DNA of 64,000 bases. Origin: Actinomycetota bacterium (GTDB lineage Bacteria; Actinomycetota; Thermoleophilia; Solirubrobacterales; Solirubrobacteraceae). The position numbers and the translations under genes were made by a program. Below are positions 49,007-57,942 of this stretch, in pieces; the stretch's first letter is position 1; every line of letters starts with the position of its first letter. The DNA is taken from positions 186,001-250,000 of the forward strand of contig JAFDWH010000021.1 in the NCBI GenBank assembly GCA_018268595.1. The letters are read 5' to 3'. A model generated the notes under the pieces. It was not told the origin of the DNA. It ran no database searches and saw nothing but the letters and a program-made list of their open reading frames with translations.

Positions 49007-50540
49007 TCGCACGGCAGCGGAACGCGAAGCCGCGCGGCTGGAGCGCGAGCGCCGCCGCGCCGAGCGGGCCGGCCGCCCCGCGCCCGCACCCGCCGCACCG
49101 CCCGAGGACCGCGAGTTGGAGTCGCCCGGACCGACCACAAATCGCGCTCCTCGCGCGCAGGAGCCGGCGCACGACCCGCAGCTGACGCAGGTCTTCGACG
49201 TCACGACGACGTGGACCGGGGAGCACGCTGCGGTGGCGGCGCCCGCCGCGCCCGCGCCCGCGCCGCCGGTCGAACCGGAGCCGGTCGAGTCCGCGCCCGC
49301 GCCCGCGCCGCCGGTCGAACCGGAGCCGCCCGCGCCCGCGTCCCCGCCGGCGCCGGCCGCCGACGACCCCGACGTCCCGCTCGGCACGCGGCGCGTCGCG
49401 CGTGGCGAGCGGCCCGCCCTGGCGCAGCGCCGCCGCGTCCCCAAGCCACCCAAGCCCCCGCGCGCCCGCCGCCCGAAGCCCACCGCCGGCGGCCCGCGCC
49501 GTTGGCGCGGACGCGTCGCTGCGCTGCTCGCGCTTGTGGCGTTCGCGCTCGCCGCCTGGTTCCTTTGGTCGATCTACCAGCCTGGCAAGGGCGACGGCAG
49601 CGGCCAGGTCGTCGTGCAGGTGCCGCGCGGCGCGAGCGTCGGCGAGATCGGCGACCTGCTGTCCGGCAGAGGCGTGATCGACTCGTCGTTCTTCTTCCGC
49701 CTGCGCGCGAAGCTGTCGGGCGCCGGCGGGGACCTCAAGTCCGGCACGTTCACGCTCAGACGCGACATGAGCTACGGCGCCGCGCTCGACGCGCTCAGCC
49801 ACAACCCGCCGCCCCCGCCGGTCGTGCGCGTCACGATCCCGGAGGGCGAGAGCCGCGGCGAGATCGCCGTGCGCGCGCGGCAGGCCGGCCTGCACGGCAG
49901 CTACAGCGCCGCCTCGCGCGCGGCCAGAGCGCTCGACCCGCACGCCTACGGCGCGCCGAAGGGCGCGACGCTGGAGGGCTTCCTGTTCCCGGCCACCTAC
50001 GAGCTGAGACAGGGCGCGACCGCGCAGCAGCTCGTCAATCAGCAGCTGCTCGCGTTTCGCCAGAACCTCGCGACGCTGAACCTGCGCTTCGCCAGAAGCA
50101 AGAACCTGACGGTCTTCGACGTCGTCACGATCGCCTCGATGGTCGAGCGCGAGGTGATGGTCGCGAGAGAGCGGCCGCTCGTCGCCGCCGTCATCTACAA
50201 CCGCCTCAAGCAGGGGATGCCGCTCGGCATCGACGCGACGCTGCGCTATGCGCTGAACGACTGGACGAGACCGCTGACCGTCTCCGAGCTGCAGTCCTCG
50301 ACGCCCTACAACACGCGCACGCACGCCGGCCTACCGCCCGGCCCGATCGGCAACCCCGGGCTCGCGTCGCTGGAGGCGGCGGCGCACCCGGCGAAAGTGC
50401 CGTACCTGTTCTACGTGGTCAAGCCGGGCACGTGCGGGCAGCACGCCTTCTCCTCGACCGACGCGCAGTTCCAGCGCGACGTGCAGCGCTACAACCAGGC
50501 CCGCGACGCGGCCGGCGGCAAGTCGCCGACGAAGTGCTGA
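48999..50540 (+). CDS. mltG: Endolytic murein transglycosylase MltG
   Basis: A 513-residue inner-membrane enzyme that cleaves nascent peptidoglycan strands. A long cytoplasmic N-terminus (~1-170) is Pro/Ala/Arg-rich with two copies of PPVEPEP; one membrane helix (RVAALLALVAFALAAWFLW, ~173-191); then the YceG domain: VVQVPRGASVGEIGDLLSGRGVI, TIPEGESRGEIAVRARQAG, LEGFLFPATYEL, the catalytic Glu in IASMVEREV, and AAVIYNRLKQGMPLGIDATLRYAL. AGA is used seven or more times here while CGA and AGG are nearly absent. Part of the alaS operon. Confidence 0.95.
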   Translation: MGDRTAAEREAARLERERRRAERAGRPAPAPAAPPEDRELESPGPTTNRAPRAQEPAHDPQLTQVFDVTTTWTGEHAAVAAPAAPAPAPPVEPEPVESAPAPAPPVEPEPPAPASPPAPAADDPDVPLGTRRVARGERPALAQRRRVPKPPKPPRARRPKPTAGGPRRWRGRVAALLALVAFALAAWFLWSIYQPGKGDGSGQVVVQVPRGASVGEIGDLLSGRGVIDSSFFFRLRAKLSGAGGDLKSGTFTLRRDMSYGAALDALSHNPPPPPVVRVTIPEGESRGEIAVRARQAGLHGSYSAASRAARALDPHAYGAPKGATLEGFLFPATYELRQGATAQQLVNQQLLAFRQNLATLNLRFARSKNLTVFDVVTIASMVEREVMVARERPLVAAVIYNRLKQGMPLGIDATLRYALNDWTRPLTVSELQSSTPYNTRTHAGLPPGPIGNPGLASLEAAAHPAKVPYLFYVVKPGTCGQHAFSSTDAQFQRDVQRYNQARDAAGGKSPTKC

Positions 50541-50555
50541 GCGAGGCAGGCTGAC

Positions 50556-51356
50556 GTGCCGATCTGCGGCGTGCTGGGCTGGCCGGTGCGCCACAGCCGC
50601 TCGCCGGCGATGCACGAGGCCGGTTACGCGGCGCTCGGCCTCGACGACTGGCGCTACCAGCTGCTGCCGGTCCCGCCGGAGCTGTTCGAGGAGACCGTGC
50701 GCGGCCTGCCCGGCGCCGGCTTCGCGGGCGCGAACGTGACGATCCCGCACAAGCAGGCGGCGCTCGCGCTCGCCGACGAGGCGACCGACGCCGCCCGCGC
50801 GATCGGCGCCGCCAACACGCTGACGTTCCGGGACGGGCGCATCCACGCCGACAACACCGACGCGCCGGGGCTGCTCGACGCGCTCCCGTTCGACCCGGCC
50901 GGACGCAGCGCGGTCGTGCTGGGCGCCGGCGGCAGCGCCCGCGCCGTCGTGTGGGCGCTCGTGCAGGCCGGGGCCGAGGTGCAGGTGTGGAACCGGACCC
51001 ATGCGCGCGCCGAGCGGCTGTGCGCGGAGATCGGCGGTCGCGCCGTCGACGCACCGCCTGCGGCGGCCGACCTGCTCGTGAATACGACATCCGTTGGTCT
51101 GCACGGCGAGGATCCGTTCAAGGCCCTTCCGCTGCGGGTCGATGCGATGGACGGATATCCATGTCTGGTCGACCTCGTGTACGGAAGCCGCCCGACGGCT
51201 CTGACGAGCGCCGCGCGCGACGCCGGCGCGACGGTGGTGGACGGCCTTGAGATCCTGGTTCGACAGGGAGCGCGGAGCTTCCAGCGCTGGACCGGGCGGG
51301 CCGCCCCCCTCGACGTCCTCCGCGCCGCCGCCCGGAGCGACGCCGCGCCCGCCTAA
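50556..51356 (+). CDS. aroE: Shikimate dehydrogenase
   Basis: A 266-residue NADP-dependent enzyme reducing 3-dehydroshikimate. VPICGVLGWPVRHSRSPAMH binds the substrate, catalytic Lys66 in NVTIPHKQAAL, Asp102 in ADNTDAPG, the nucleotide motif VLGAGGSARAV (121-131) and NRTHARAERL (NADP-type NRT), then VVDGLEILVRQGARSFQRWTG. GTG 50556 start, 15 bp after mltG. The next gene, pilB, begins close to its end. Confidence 0.96.
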   Translation: MPICGVLGWPVRHSRSPAMHEAGYAALGLDDWRYQLLPVPPELFEETVRGLPGAGFAGANVTIPHKQAALALADEATDAARAIGAANTLTFRDGRIHADNTDAPGLLDALPFDPAGRSAVVLGAGGSARAVVWALVQAGAEVQVWNRTHARAERLCAEIGGRAVDAPPAAADLLVNTTSVGLHGEDPFKALPLRVDAMDGYPCLVDLVYGSRPTALTSAARDAGATVVDGLEILVRQGARSFQRWTGRAAPLDVLRAAARSDAAPA

Positions 51357-53400
51357 GCGCTCACGCATCGAGGAGCGCGAATCTCCACGTCTCCCAGACG
51401 GGCAAACTCGCGCTCCTCAGTCCGACCCGCCCGTCTTCGACCCGTTCGCCAGCCGGCCCGACGCCGAGCTGCCGCCGGAGTGGTCGGCGCTCGGCGGCAC
51501 CGACGCGGCGCCCGAGCCGCCGGCGGTCGAGGAGTCGCTCGCGGCGCCTGAGCCGCCGCCCCCGCCGCCGCGCACGCGCATCGCGACGCCGCCGCCGACG
51601 CACGGCGGCCCGCCGCACCTGCGCGCGCTCGGCCCGGACGACGCCCCGCCGATCGACGGCGCGCTCGCCAGGCAGCTCCAGCACCAGGAGGAGTGGAACG
51701 GCGTCACGCCGCCGAGCCGCCGCGGCGGCTCCGGGCGCTTCTTGACCGACGTGCTGGTCGACCTCGGCTTCGCCGACAGAGCGCGCGTGGACGCGGCCGT
51801 CGAGGCCGCCCGCGCCAGCGGCAGGCCGCCGGAGCGGGTGCTGGTCGAGCAGGACGCGATCACCGAGGACCAGCTCGCGCGCGCGATCGGCGAGCGCTAC
51901 GGGCTCGACCACCTCGACCTGACCGTCTTCCCGATCGACATGGGTGCCGCCAACCTGATCGACTCGAGCGCCGCCAAGCGCTACGAGGCGGTGCCGGTCG
52001 CCTTCACCGACGACAAGCGCGGCCTGATCGTCGCGATGGCGGACCCCGCGAACGTGCTCGCGGTCGACGACATCGCGATGCTGACGCGCCTCGACGTGCG
52101 GCCGGCCGTCGCGAGCCGCGAGGACGTCGCGACGCTCGTGGCGCGGCTCGACCGCTTCGGCGACTCGGTCCGCGAAGCGGTCGACGAGGAGGTCGCGGAG
52201 GACGACGCCGAGGTCGTCGAGCTGCACGAGTCGGCCGACGACGCGCCGATCGTCAAGCTCGTCAACTCGATCATCGCGCAGGCGGCCGAGCGCGGCGCCT
52301 CCGACATCCACTTCGAGCCGGACGGCCGCGAGCTGCGCGTGCGCTTCCGCATCGACGGCGTGCTGAGCGTCTCGACGACGATCCCCTCACGGATGGTCGC
52401 CGGCGTCGTCAGCCGCACGAAGATCATGGCCGAGCTCGACATCGCCGAGAAGCGCGTCCCGCAGGACGGTCGCGTCGGCCTGACCGTCGACGGCCGCCAC
52501 GTCGACATCCGCGTCGTGACGCTGCCGAGCGTGCACGGCGAGTCGATCGTGATGCGCATCCTCGACAAGGAGAGCGTCCGCATCGACCTCGACAAGCTCG
52601 GCATGCAGGACCACGAGCGCCAGCGCTTCGTGCACGGCTTCTCGCAGTCGCACGGGGCGGTGCTGGTGACCGGCCCGACCGGCTCCGGCAAGTCGACGAC
52701 GCTCTACGCGGCGCTGCAGCAACTCAACACGCCCGAGAAGAACATCATCACGATCGAGGACCCGGTCGAGTACCAGCTCGAGGGCATCACGCAGGTGCAG
52801 ACGAACCCGAAGGCGGGGCTCAGCTTCGCCACCGGCCTGCGCTCGATGATGCGCGCCGACCCCGACATCATCATGGTCGGCGAGATCCGCGACGGCGAGA
52901 CGGCGCAGATCGCGATCGAGTCGGCGCTGACCGGCCACTTGGTCCTCTCGACGCTGCACACGAACGACGCGCCGACGGCGATCACGCGCCTGATCGAGAT
53001 GGGGATCGAGCCGTTCCTGGTCGCCTCGGCGATCGACTGCGTCGTCGCGCAGCGGCTCGCGCGCACGCTCTGCCCGACCTGCAAGAAGCGCACGCTCGTG
53101 CCGGTCGACGTGCTGCGCGCCAACGGCTTCGCGAACGTCAAGTACGACCTCGAGGCGTACGAGCCGGTCGGCTGCGGGCGCTGCGGCGGGATGGGCTACA
53201 AGGGCCGTCTCGGGCTCTACGAGGTGATGGTCGTGAGCGAGGCGATCCGCAGACTCGTGCTGGCGCGCGCGCCGGCCGACGAGATCGCCGAGGTGGCCGC
53301 GCGCGAGGGGATGCGGCGCCTGCGCGACGACGGCTTCGAGAAGGTCAAGGCGGGGCTGACGTCGCTGGCCGAGGTGGCGCGCGTCGCGGGGACGGCGTAA
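51247..53400 (+). CDS. pilB: Type IV pilus assembly ATPase PilB (start uncertain)
   Basis: Hexameric motor for pilus extension. MshEN-type N-domain (~165-310: GSGRFLTDVLVDLGFADRARVDAAVEAAR), then the secretion-ATPase core: Walker A GPTGSGKSTT, ASP box IIMVGEIRDGETAQIA, His box TGHLVLSTLHTND, and a tetracysteine zinc site (CPTCKK ... CGRCGG). The frame is open from TTG 51247, inside aroE, but no good start or ribosome site exists and a strong hairpin lies at 51370-51418, so the true start may be downstream or non-standard. The Pro-rich stretch from ~51420 looks coding. pilT and pilC follow after a MarR/MFS insert. Confidence 0.88.
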   Translation: MRSWFDRERGASSAGPGGPPPSTSSAPPPGATPRPPKRSRIEERESPRLPDGQTRAPQSDPPVFDPFASRPDAELPPEWSALGGTDAAPEPPAVEESLAAPEPPPPPPRTRIATPPPTHGGPPHLRALGPDDAPPIDGALARQLQHQEEWNGVTPPSRRGGSGRFLTDVLVDLGFADRARVDAAVEAARASGRPPERVLVEQDAITEDQLARAIGERYGLDHLDLTVFPIDMGAANLIDSSAAKRYEAVPVAFTDDKRGLIVAMADPANVLAVDDIAMLTRLDVRPAVASREDVATLVARLDRFGDSVREAVDEEVAEDDAEVVELHESADDAPIVKLVNSIIAQAAERGASDIHFEPDGRELRVRFRIDGVLSVSTTIPSRMVAGVVSRTKIMAELDIAEKRVPQDGRVGLTVDGRHVDIRVVTLPSVHGESIVMRILDKESVRIDLDKLGMQDHERQRFVHGFSQSHGAVLVTGPTGSGKSTTLYAALQQLNTPEKNIITIEDPVEYQLEGITQVQTNPKAGLSFATGLRSMMRADPDIIMVGEIRDGETAQIAIESALTGHLVLSTLHTNDAPTAITRLIEMGIEPFLVASAIDCVVAQRLARTLCPTCKKRTLVPVDVLRANGFANVKYDLEAYEPVGCGRCGGMGYKGRLGLYEVMVVSEAIRRLVLARAPADEIAEVAAREGMRRLRDDGFEKVKAGLTSLAEVARVAGTA
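51370..51418 (+). other. Strong hairpin at the pilB 5' end
   Basis: GAGGAGCGCGA (51370-51380) and TCGCGCTCCTC (51408-51418) are perfect 11-bp arms; the loop contains a nested CGTCT-CCC-AGACG. It starts 14 bp after the aroE stop. Could be an attenuator, a processing site or a leader RNA structure; no known riboswitch class matches. Confidence 0.55.
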
Positions 53401-53412
53401 CCGCAAGAACAT

Positions 53413-53450
53413 CGCAAGCTTGCGACTATCGCGTGAGCGCGTATAGTTGC
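53413..53450. promoter_or_regulatory. Operator region of marR
   Basis: A 12-bp palindrome CGCAAGCTTGCG (53413-53424) followed by an imperfect inverted repeat GCGACTATCGCG / CGCGTATAGTTGC (53422-53450). It ends 4 bp before the marR ATG, so a bound MarR dimer would block its own promoter. No ribosome site fits, so the mRNA may be leaderless. Confidence 0.55.
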
Positions 53451-53454
53451 GCCC

Positions 53455-53928
53455 ATGCGAACGTCGCACACGACCTCGAGCGAGCAGCTCGCCGGCGCGC
53501 TCGCGCGCTTCATCGGCACGGTCATGAAGGGCGATCAGTCCGAGCTGTTCTCGCTGATCGCGGAGCTGGAGCTGACGATGGCGCAGATGCGCGGCCTGTT
53601 CGTGCTCGACGCCTCCGACCACGGGCTCGCGCTCACGGAGCTGGCCCCGCACATGGGCCTGTCGGTCGCGGCGGCCGGGCGCGCGATCGACGGGCTCGTG
53701 CGCAACGGGCTCGTCTCGCGCACCGAGGACCCCGCCGACCGGCGCATCAAGCGCCTCGCGCCGACCGCCGCCGGCCGCGCCGCGCTCGGGCGCATCCAGG
53801 CGGCGCGCCTCGCCGGCCTGCGCCGCTTCGCCGACACGCTCGGTGAGCGCGAGCGCGACGCGCTCGCCGGCGCGCTGACCGCGATCTTCGCGCAGTGGGA
53901 ATCCGAGGGGACAGAGGAGGCGCGATGA
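53455..53928 (+). CDS. MarR-family transcriptional regulator
   Basis: A 157-residue winged-helix repressor: LTMAQMRGLFVLDASDHGLALTELAPHMGLSVAAAGRAIDGLVRNGLVSRTEDPADRRIKRLAPTAAGRAAL, with the HTH at ~58-80 and the DxRxxx wing (DPADRRIKRL). It overlaps the MFS exporter by ATGA and has an inverted repeat right before the start, the standard self-regulated MarR-efflux arrangement. Ligand unknown. Confidence 0.93.
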   Translation: MRTSHTTSSEQLAGALARFIGTVMKGDQSELFSLIAELELTMAQMRGLFVLDASDHGLALTELAPHMGLSVAAAGRAIDGLVRNGLVSRTEDPADRRIKRLAPTAAGRAALGRIQAARLAGLRRFADTLGERERDALAGALTAIFAQWESEGTEEAR

Positions 53929-55490
53929 GCGCGAACGGAGACGGACGAGCGACCGCGGCCCCGGCGCCACAGCCGACGATGGGGTCGGGCAAGCTCGACC
54001 GCGGCCTGCTCGCGATCGCCAGCGTCGTGGTGCTCGGATCGATCATGTCGATCCTCGACACGACGATCGTCAACATCGCGATCAACCACCTGTCGGAGGA
54101 CTTCAACGCGCCGCTGCCGACGATCCAGTGGGTCGCGACCGGCTACCTGCTCGCGCTCGCGACCGTGATCCCGCTGACCGGCTGGGCGGCCGACCGCTTC
54201 GGCACGAAGCGGCTCTACATCACCTCGCTGACGCTGTTCCTCGCCGGCTCGGCGCTGTCCGGCATGGCGTGGTCGGCGCACTCGCTGATCGCCTTCCGCG
54301 TGCTGCAGGGGCTCGGCGGCGGCATGATCATGCCGGCCGGCATGACGATCCTCACGCAGGCGGCCGGTCCGCAGCGCGTCGGGCGCGTGATGAGCGTGAT
54401 CGGCGCGCCGATGCTGCTTGGCCCGATCCTCGGGCCGGTTCTCGGCGGCTGGCTTGTCGACGACGTGAGCTGGCGCTGGATCTTCTACGTGAACGTGCCA
54501 ATCGGCATCGTCGCGCTCGTGCTGGCCACGCGCATCCTCCAGCCGGACCAGCCGAGACCGCACCACAAGCTCGACGCGCTCGGCTTGCTGCTGCTCTCGC
54601 CCGGCCTCGCGGCGCTCGTCTATGGCCTCGCCGAGACCGGCTCGCACGGCGGCTTCGACGGCGCGAAGGCGATCGTCCCGACGATCGCGGGCGTCGCGCT
54701 GATCGCCGCGTTCGTGCGGCACGCGCTGCGCGCCGAGGACCCGCTCATCGACGTGCGCCTGTTCAAGCGCCGCACGCCCGCGGTCTCCGGCCTCACGATG
54801 GCGCTGTTCGCGGCCGCCTTCTTCGGCGCGATGCTGCTGCTGCCGCTCTACTACCAGGTGGCACGCGGGGAGTCGGCGCTGGTCGCGGGCCTGCTGCTGA
54901 TCCCCCAGGGGGTCGGCGCGGCGATCATGATGCCGATCGGCGGCCGGATCGTCGATCGCACCGGCGCGGCGCGGATCGTGCTGCCGGGCCTCGTGCTCGT
55001 GCTGGCCGGCTTCGCCGTCTTCACGCAGGTCGGCGCGGACACGCCGTACACGCTGCTGATGGGCGCCTCGTTCGTCGCCGGGCTCGGGATCGGCGCGACG
55101 ATGATGCCGACGATGGCGGCGGCGTACCAGACGCTCGCGCACGCGGAGGTCGCGCGCGCGACGACCGCGCTGAACATCGTCAACCGCGGCTTCGGCGCGC
55201 TCGGCGTGGCGCTGATGTCGGTCGTCCTCGCCAACGAGCTGGCCGACCGGTTGCCGGGCGCGGCGAACGCGGGGCAGGGGCTGCAGGCGGCGCAGGCGAT
55301 CCCGCCGGCCGCGCGCGAGCGGATGGCGCCGCTCGTGGCGGACGCGTTCGGTCAAACGTACGTGTGGGCGTTCGTGCTGATCGCGCTCGCCGGGATCCCG
55401 GCGCTGTTCCTGCCGCGCACGAAGCCCGCGATTGCCCAGCCGGTCGAGCAGCAGGCGGACGAGGCGGCGGCGGTCGCGGTCGAGGTGTAG
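53925..55490 (+). CDS. MFS multidrug exporter, DHA2 (EmrB/QacA) type
   Basis: A 521-residue proton-coupled drug exporter with about 14 membrane helices. SIMSILDTTIVNIAINHLSEDF (motif D1), TGWAADRFGTKRLYI (motif A), RVLQGLGGGMIMPAG (motif B) and MSVIGAPMLLGPILGPVLGGWLVDD (motif C) are all present. ATG 53925 overlaps the marR stop. The pair sits between pilB and pilT, both on the same strand, splitting the pilus operon. Confidence 0.95.
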   Translation: MSANGDGRATAAPAPQPTMGSGKLDRGLLAIASVVVLGSIMSILDTTIVNIAINHLSEDFNAPLPTIQWVATGYLLALATVIPLTGWAADRFGTKRLYITSLTLFLAGSALSGMAWSAHSLIAFRVLQGLGGGMIMPAGMTILTQAAGPQRVGRVMSVIGAPMLLGPILGPVLGGWLVDDVSWRWIFYVNVPIGIVALVLATRILQPDQPRPHHKLDALGLLLLSPGLAALVYGLAETGSHGGFDGAKAIVPTIAGVALIAAFVRHALRAEDPLIDVRLFKRRTPAVSGLTMALFAAAFFGAMLLLPLYYQVARGESALVAGLLLIPQGVGAAIMMPIGGRIVDRTGAARIVLPGLVLVLAGFAVFTQVGADTPYTLLMGASFVAGLGIGATMMPTMAAAYQTLAHAEVARATTALNIVNRGFGALGVALMSVVLANELADRLPGAANAGQGLQAAQAIPPAARERMAPLVADAFGQTYVWAFVLIALAGIPALFLPRTKPAIAQPVEQQADEAAAVAVEV

Positions 55491-55535
55491 GACGGGCGCT
55501 CAGGTCCGTGCCGGCTCCTGCCGATACGGCAGGGG

Positions 55536-56642
55536 ATGGACATCGACTTCGCAGAGCTGCTGCTGGAGGTCGTCGACCGGCGCGCCTCCGACCTCCACCT
55601 CACAGCCGGCGCGCCGCCGATGGTGCGCGTACGGGGACGCCTGGCCGCGGTCGAGGGCTACCCGACGCTGACACCGACCGACACGCGCGAGATCGTCTAC
55701 TCGATCCTCAACAACGACCAGCGCCAGAAGCTGGAGAACCACTGGCAACTGGACTTCGCCTACCAGGTCCCCGGCCGCGCACGCTTCCGCGTCAACGCGT
55801 ACTTCCAGCGCTCCGCGCTCGGCGCCGCCTTCCGCCTGATCCCGTTCGACATCGCGCCGCTCGAGTCGCTCGGGCTGCCGCCGGCGGTCGCCGAGATGGC
55901 GAACCGCCCGCGCGGGCTGGTGCTCGTGACCGGCCCGACCGGCTCCGGCAAGTCGACGACGCTCGCCTCGCTGATCGACGTGATCAACGAGACGCGCGAG
56001 GAGCACATCATGACGATCGAGGACCCGATCGAGTTCCTCCATCGCCACAAGAAGTGCATCGTCAACCAGCGCGAGCTGGGCTCCGACGCGACGACGTTCG
56101 CGGACGCGCTGAAGTCCGCGCTGCGCCAGGACCCGGACGTGATCCTCGTCGGCGAGATGCGCGACATGGAGACGATCTCGACCGCGATCACGGCGGCGGA
56201 GACCGGCCACCTCGTGTTCGCGACGCTCCACACGCAGGACACGCCGCAGACGGTCGACCGCATCATCGACGTGTTCCCCGGCTACCAGCAGGGGCAGGTG
56301 CGCACGCAGCTGGCGATCGGCCTGCAGGGGATCGTCACGCAGCAGCTGCTGCCGACCGCCGACGGCGCCGGCCGCTGCGTCGCCGCCGAGGTGCTCGTGC
56401 CGACGCCGGCGATCCGCAACCTGATCCGCGAGGGCAAGACGCACCAGATCTACTCGGTGCTGCAGACGGGCGGCGCGCAGGGCATGCAGACGATGGACGC
56501 CGCGCTCGCCGGGCTCGTGCGCTCCGGGCGGATCACGCGCCAGCTCGCCGAGTCACGCTCGTCCACGCCCGACGAGCTGCGGCGGCTGCTCGGCGCCGGC
56601 GGCGTCGGCATGCCGGGCGACGCCGCCTACGCGACCGCGTGA
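55536..56642 (+). CDS. pilT: Pilus retraction ATPase PilT
   Basis: A 368-residue hexameric ATPase for pilus retraction. DIDFAELLLEVVDRRASDLHLTAGAPPMVRVRG (N-domain), Walker A GPTGSGKSTTLASLIDVIN, Asp box DPDVILVGEMRDMETI, His box TGHLVFATLHTQDTPQTVDRIIDVFP, and the LAESRSSTPDELRRLL end (AIRNLIRE motif before). ATG 55536. Followed 14 bp later by pilC. Confidence 0.96.
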   Translation: MDIDFAELLLEVVDRRASDLHLTAGAPPMVRVRGRLAAVEGYPTLTPTDTREIVYSILNNDQRQKLENHWQLDFAYQVPGRARFRVNAYFQRSALGAAFRLIPFDIAPLESLGLPPAVAEMANRPRGLVLVTGPTGSGKSTTLASLIDVINETREEHIMTIEDPIEFLHRHKKCIVNQRELGSDATTFADALKSALRQDPDVILVGEMRDMETISTAITAAETGHLVFATLHTQDTPQTVDRIIDVFPGYQQGQVRTQLAIGLQGIVTQQLLPTADGAGRCVAAEVLVPTPAIRNLIREGKTHQIYSVLQTGGAQGMQTMDAALAGLVRSGRITRQLAESRSSTPDELRRLLGAGGVGMPGDAAYATA

Positions 56643-56656
56643 GAGGGAGCTGACGC

Positions 56657-57865
56657 GTGGCGACCTTCGTCTTCAGAGCGATCGACATCGCGGGGGCGAC
56701 CGCGAAGGGCGAGGTCGAGGCGGCCTCCAAGCAGGCGGTCGCGGACCAGCTCAAGGCGCGCGGGCTCGTCGTCGTCGACATCTCCGACAAGCACAAGTCG
56801 AAGGAGATCAACATCGCGCTGTTCGAGCGCGTGAAGCCCGCCGACCTGACCGTGATGACGCGTCAGCTCGCGACGATGATCGCCTCCGGCATGACGCTGC
56901 TGCGCGCGTTCTACGTGCTGGAGGAGCAGACCGAGTCGAGACCGCTGAGAGACGCGATCGTCGGTGTCCGCAAGGACGTCGAGGCGGGCCTGCTGTTCTC
57001 GAACGCGCTCGCGCGGCACCCGAAGGTCTTCAGCCCGCTGTTCGTCGCGATGGTCGAGTCGGGCGAGAGCGGCGGCCGCCTCGCGGAGGCGCTCACGCGC
57101 GTCGCCGACCAGCTCGAGAAGGACGACGCGCTGCGCCGCCAGGTCAAGTCGGCGATGCTCTACCCGACGGTCATCTTCAGCTTCGCCGGGATGGTGCTGC
57201 TCGCGATGGTCGCGTTCTTGATCCCGGTCTTCGAGAAGACCTTCAGAGAGTTCGGCAGCGACCTGCCGCCGATCACGAAGGTGACGGTCGGGATGTCGCA
57301 CTTCGTCACCGGCAAGTGGTACCTGCTGATCGCAGGCGTGGTGGGGACGATCGTGGTTTTCCGGAGATGGAAGAGATCGTCGTGGGGCCGCCCGCAGTGG
57401 GACCGCATCCGCCTCAAGTTCCCGTTCAAGATCGGCCCGGTCGTGCAGAAGATCGCGCTCGCGCGCTGGTCGCGCACGCTGTCCTCGCTGGTCGCCTCGG
57501 GCGTGCCGATCCTGCAGGCGATCGAGATCACCGGCAAGACGGCCGGCAACGCCGTCGTCGAGAAGGCGATGGACGACGTGCGGGCGTCGGTCAAGAGCGG
57601 CGGCACGATCTCCGCGCCGCTGAGAGACGCGCCGGTGTTCCCCGCGATGGTCGTGCAGATGGTCGGCGTCGGCGAGGAGACGGGCGCGCTCGAGACGATG
57701 CTCGGCAAGGTCGCCGACTTCTACGAGGACGAGGTCGCGGCGGCGGTCAAGGGGCTCACGTCGTTGCTGGAGCCGCTGATGATCATCGTCGTCGGCGGCA
57801 TCGTCGGCTTCATCGTGATCTCGATGTACATGCCGCTGTTCAAGGTCTACGACGCGATCAGATAG
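56657..57865 (+). CDS. pilC: Pilus inner-membrane platform protein PilC
   Basis: A 402-residue GspF/PilC protein with two repeated T2SF domains (~70-195 and ~275-400). FTRQLATMI-type motif appears as VMTRQLATMIASGMTLLRAFYVLEEQTES and RWSRTLSSLVASGVPILQAIEITGKTAGN; membrane helices at VIFSFAGMVLLAMVAFLIPVF, LLIAGVVGTIVVF and LEPLMIIVVGGIVGFIVISMYMPLF. GTG 56657. Last pilus gene visible; pilins would be expected elsewhere. Confidence 0.95.
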   Translation: MATFVFRAIDIAGATAKGEVEAASKQAVADQLKARGLVVVDISDKHKSKEINIALFERVKPADLTVMTRQLATMIASGMTLLRAFYVLEEQTESRPLRDAIVGVRKDVEAGLLFSNALARHPKVFSPLFVAMVESGESGGRLAEALTRVADQLEKDDALRRQVKSAMLYPTVIFSFAGMVLLAMVAFLIPVFEKTFREFGSDLPPITKVTVGMSHFVTGKWYLLIAGVVGTIVVFRRWKRSSWGRPQWDRIRLKFPFKIGPVVQKIALARWSRTLSSLVASGVPILQAIEITGKTAGNAVVEKAMDDVRASVKSGGTISAPLRDAPVFPAMVVQMVGVGEETGALETMLGKVADFYEDEVAAAVKGLTSLLEPLMIIVVGGIVGFIVISMYMPLFKVYDAIR

Positions 57866-57872
57866 CGCTCGG

Positions 57873-57916
57873 GATATCCGGACATCTGCACGAATGTGTG
57901 CAGATGTCCGGATATC
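57873..57916. promoter_or_regulatory. 19-bp-arm palindrome between pilC and hipB-like gene
   Basis: Perfect 19-bp arms (57873-57891 and 57898-57916) around GAATGT; each arm ends in GATATCC/GGATATC. It begins 8 bp after the pilC stop and ends 35 bp before the HipB-like start. It could serve as a terminator for the pilus operon and as a HipB operator; E. coli HipB recognises TATCC-N8-GGATA, and the same half-sites occur here further apart. Confidence 0.7.
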
Positions 57917-57942
57917 TCGACACCGCTCCCGTTTGGGCGTAC

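Noticed and set aside
51370-51418. c-di-GMP (GEMM) riboswitch before pilB
   Set aside because: GGGCAAAC recalls the GEMM core, but the second conserved block, the tetraloop and the length are missing.
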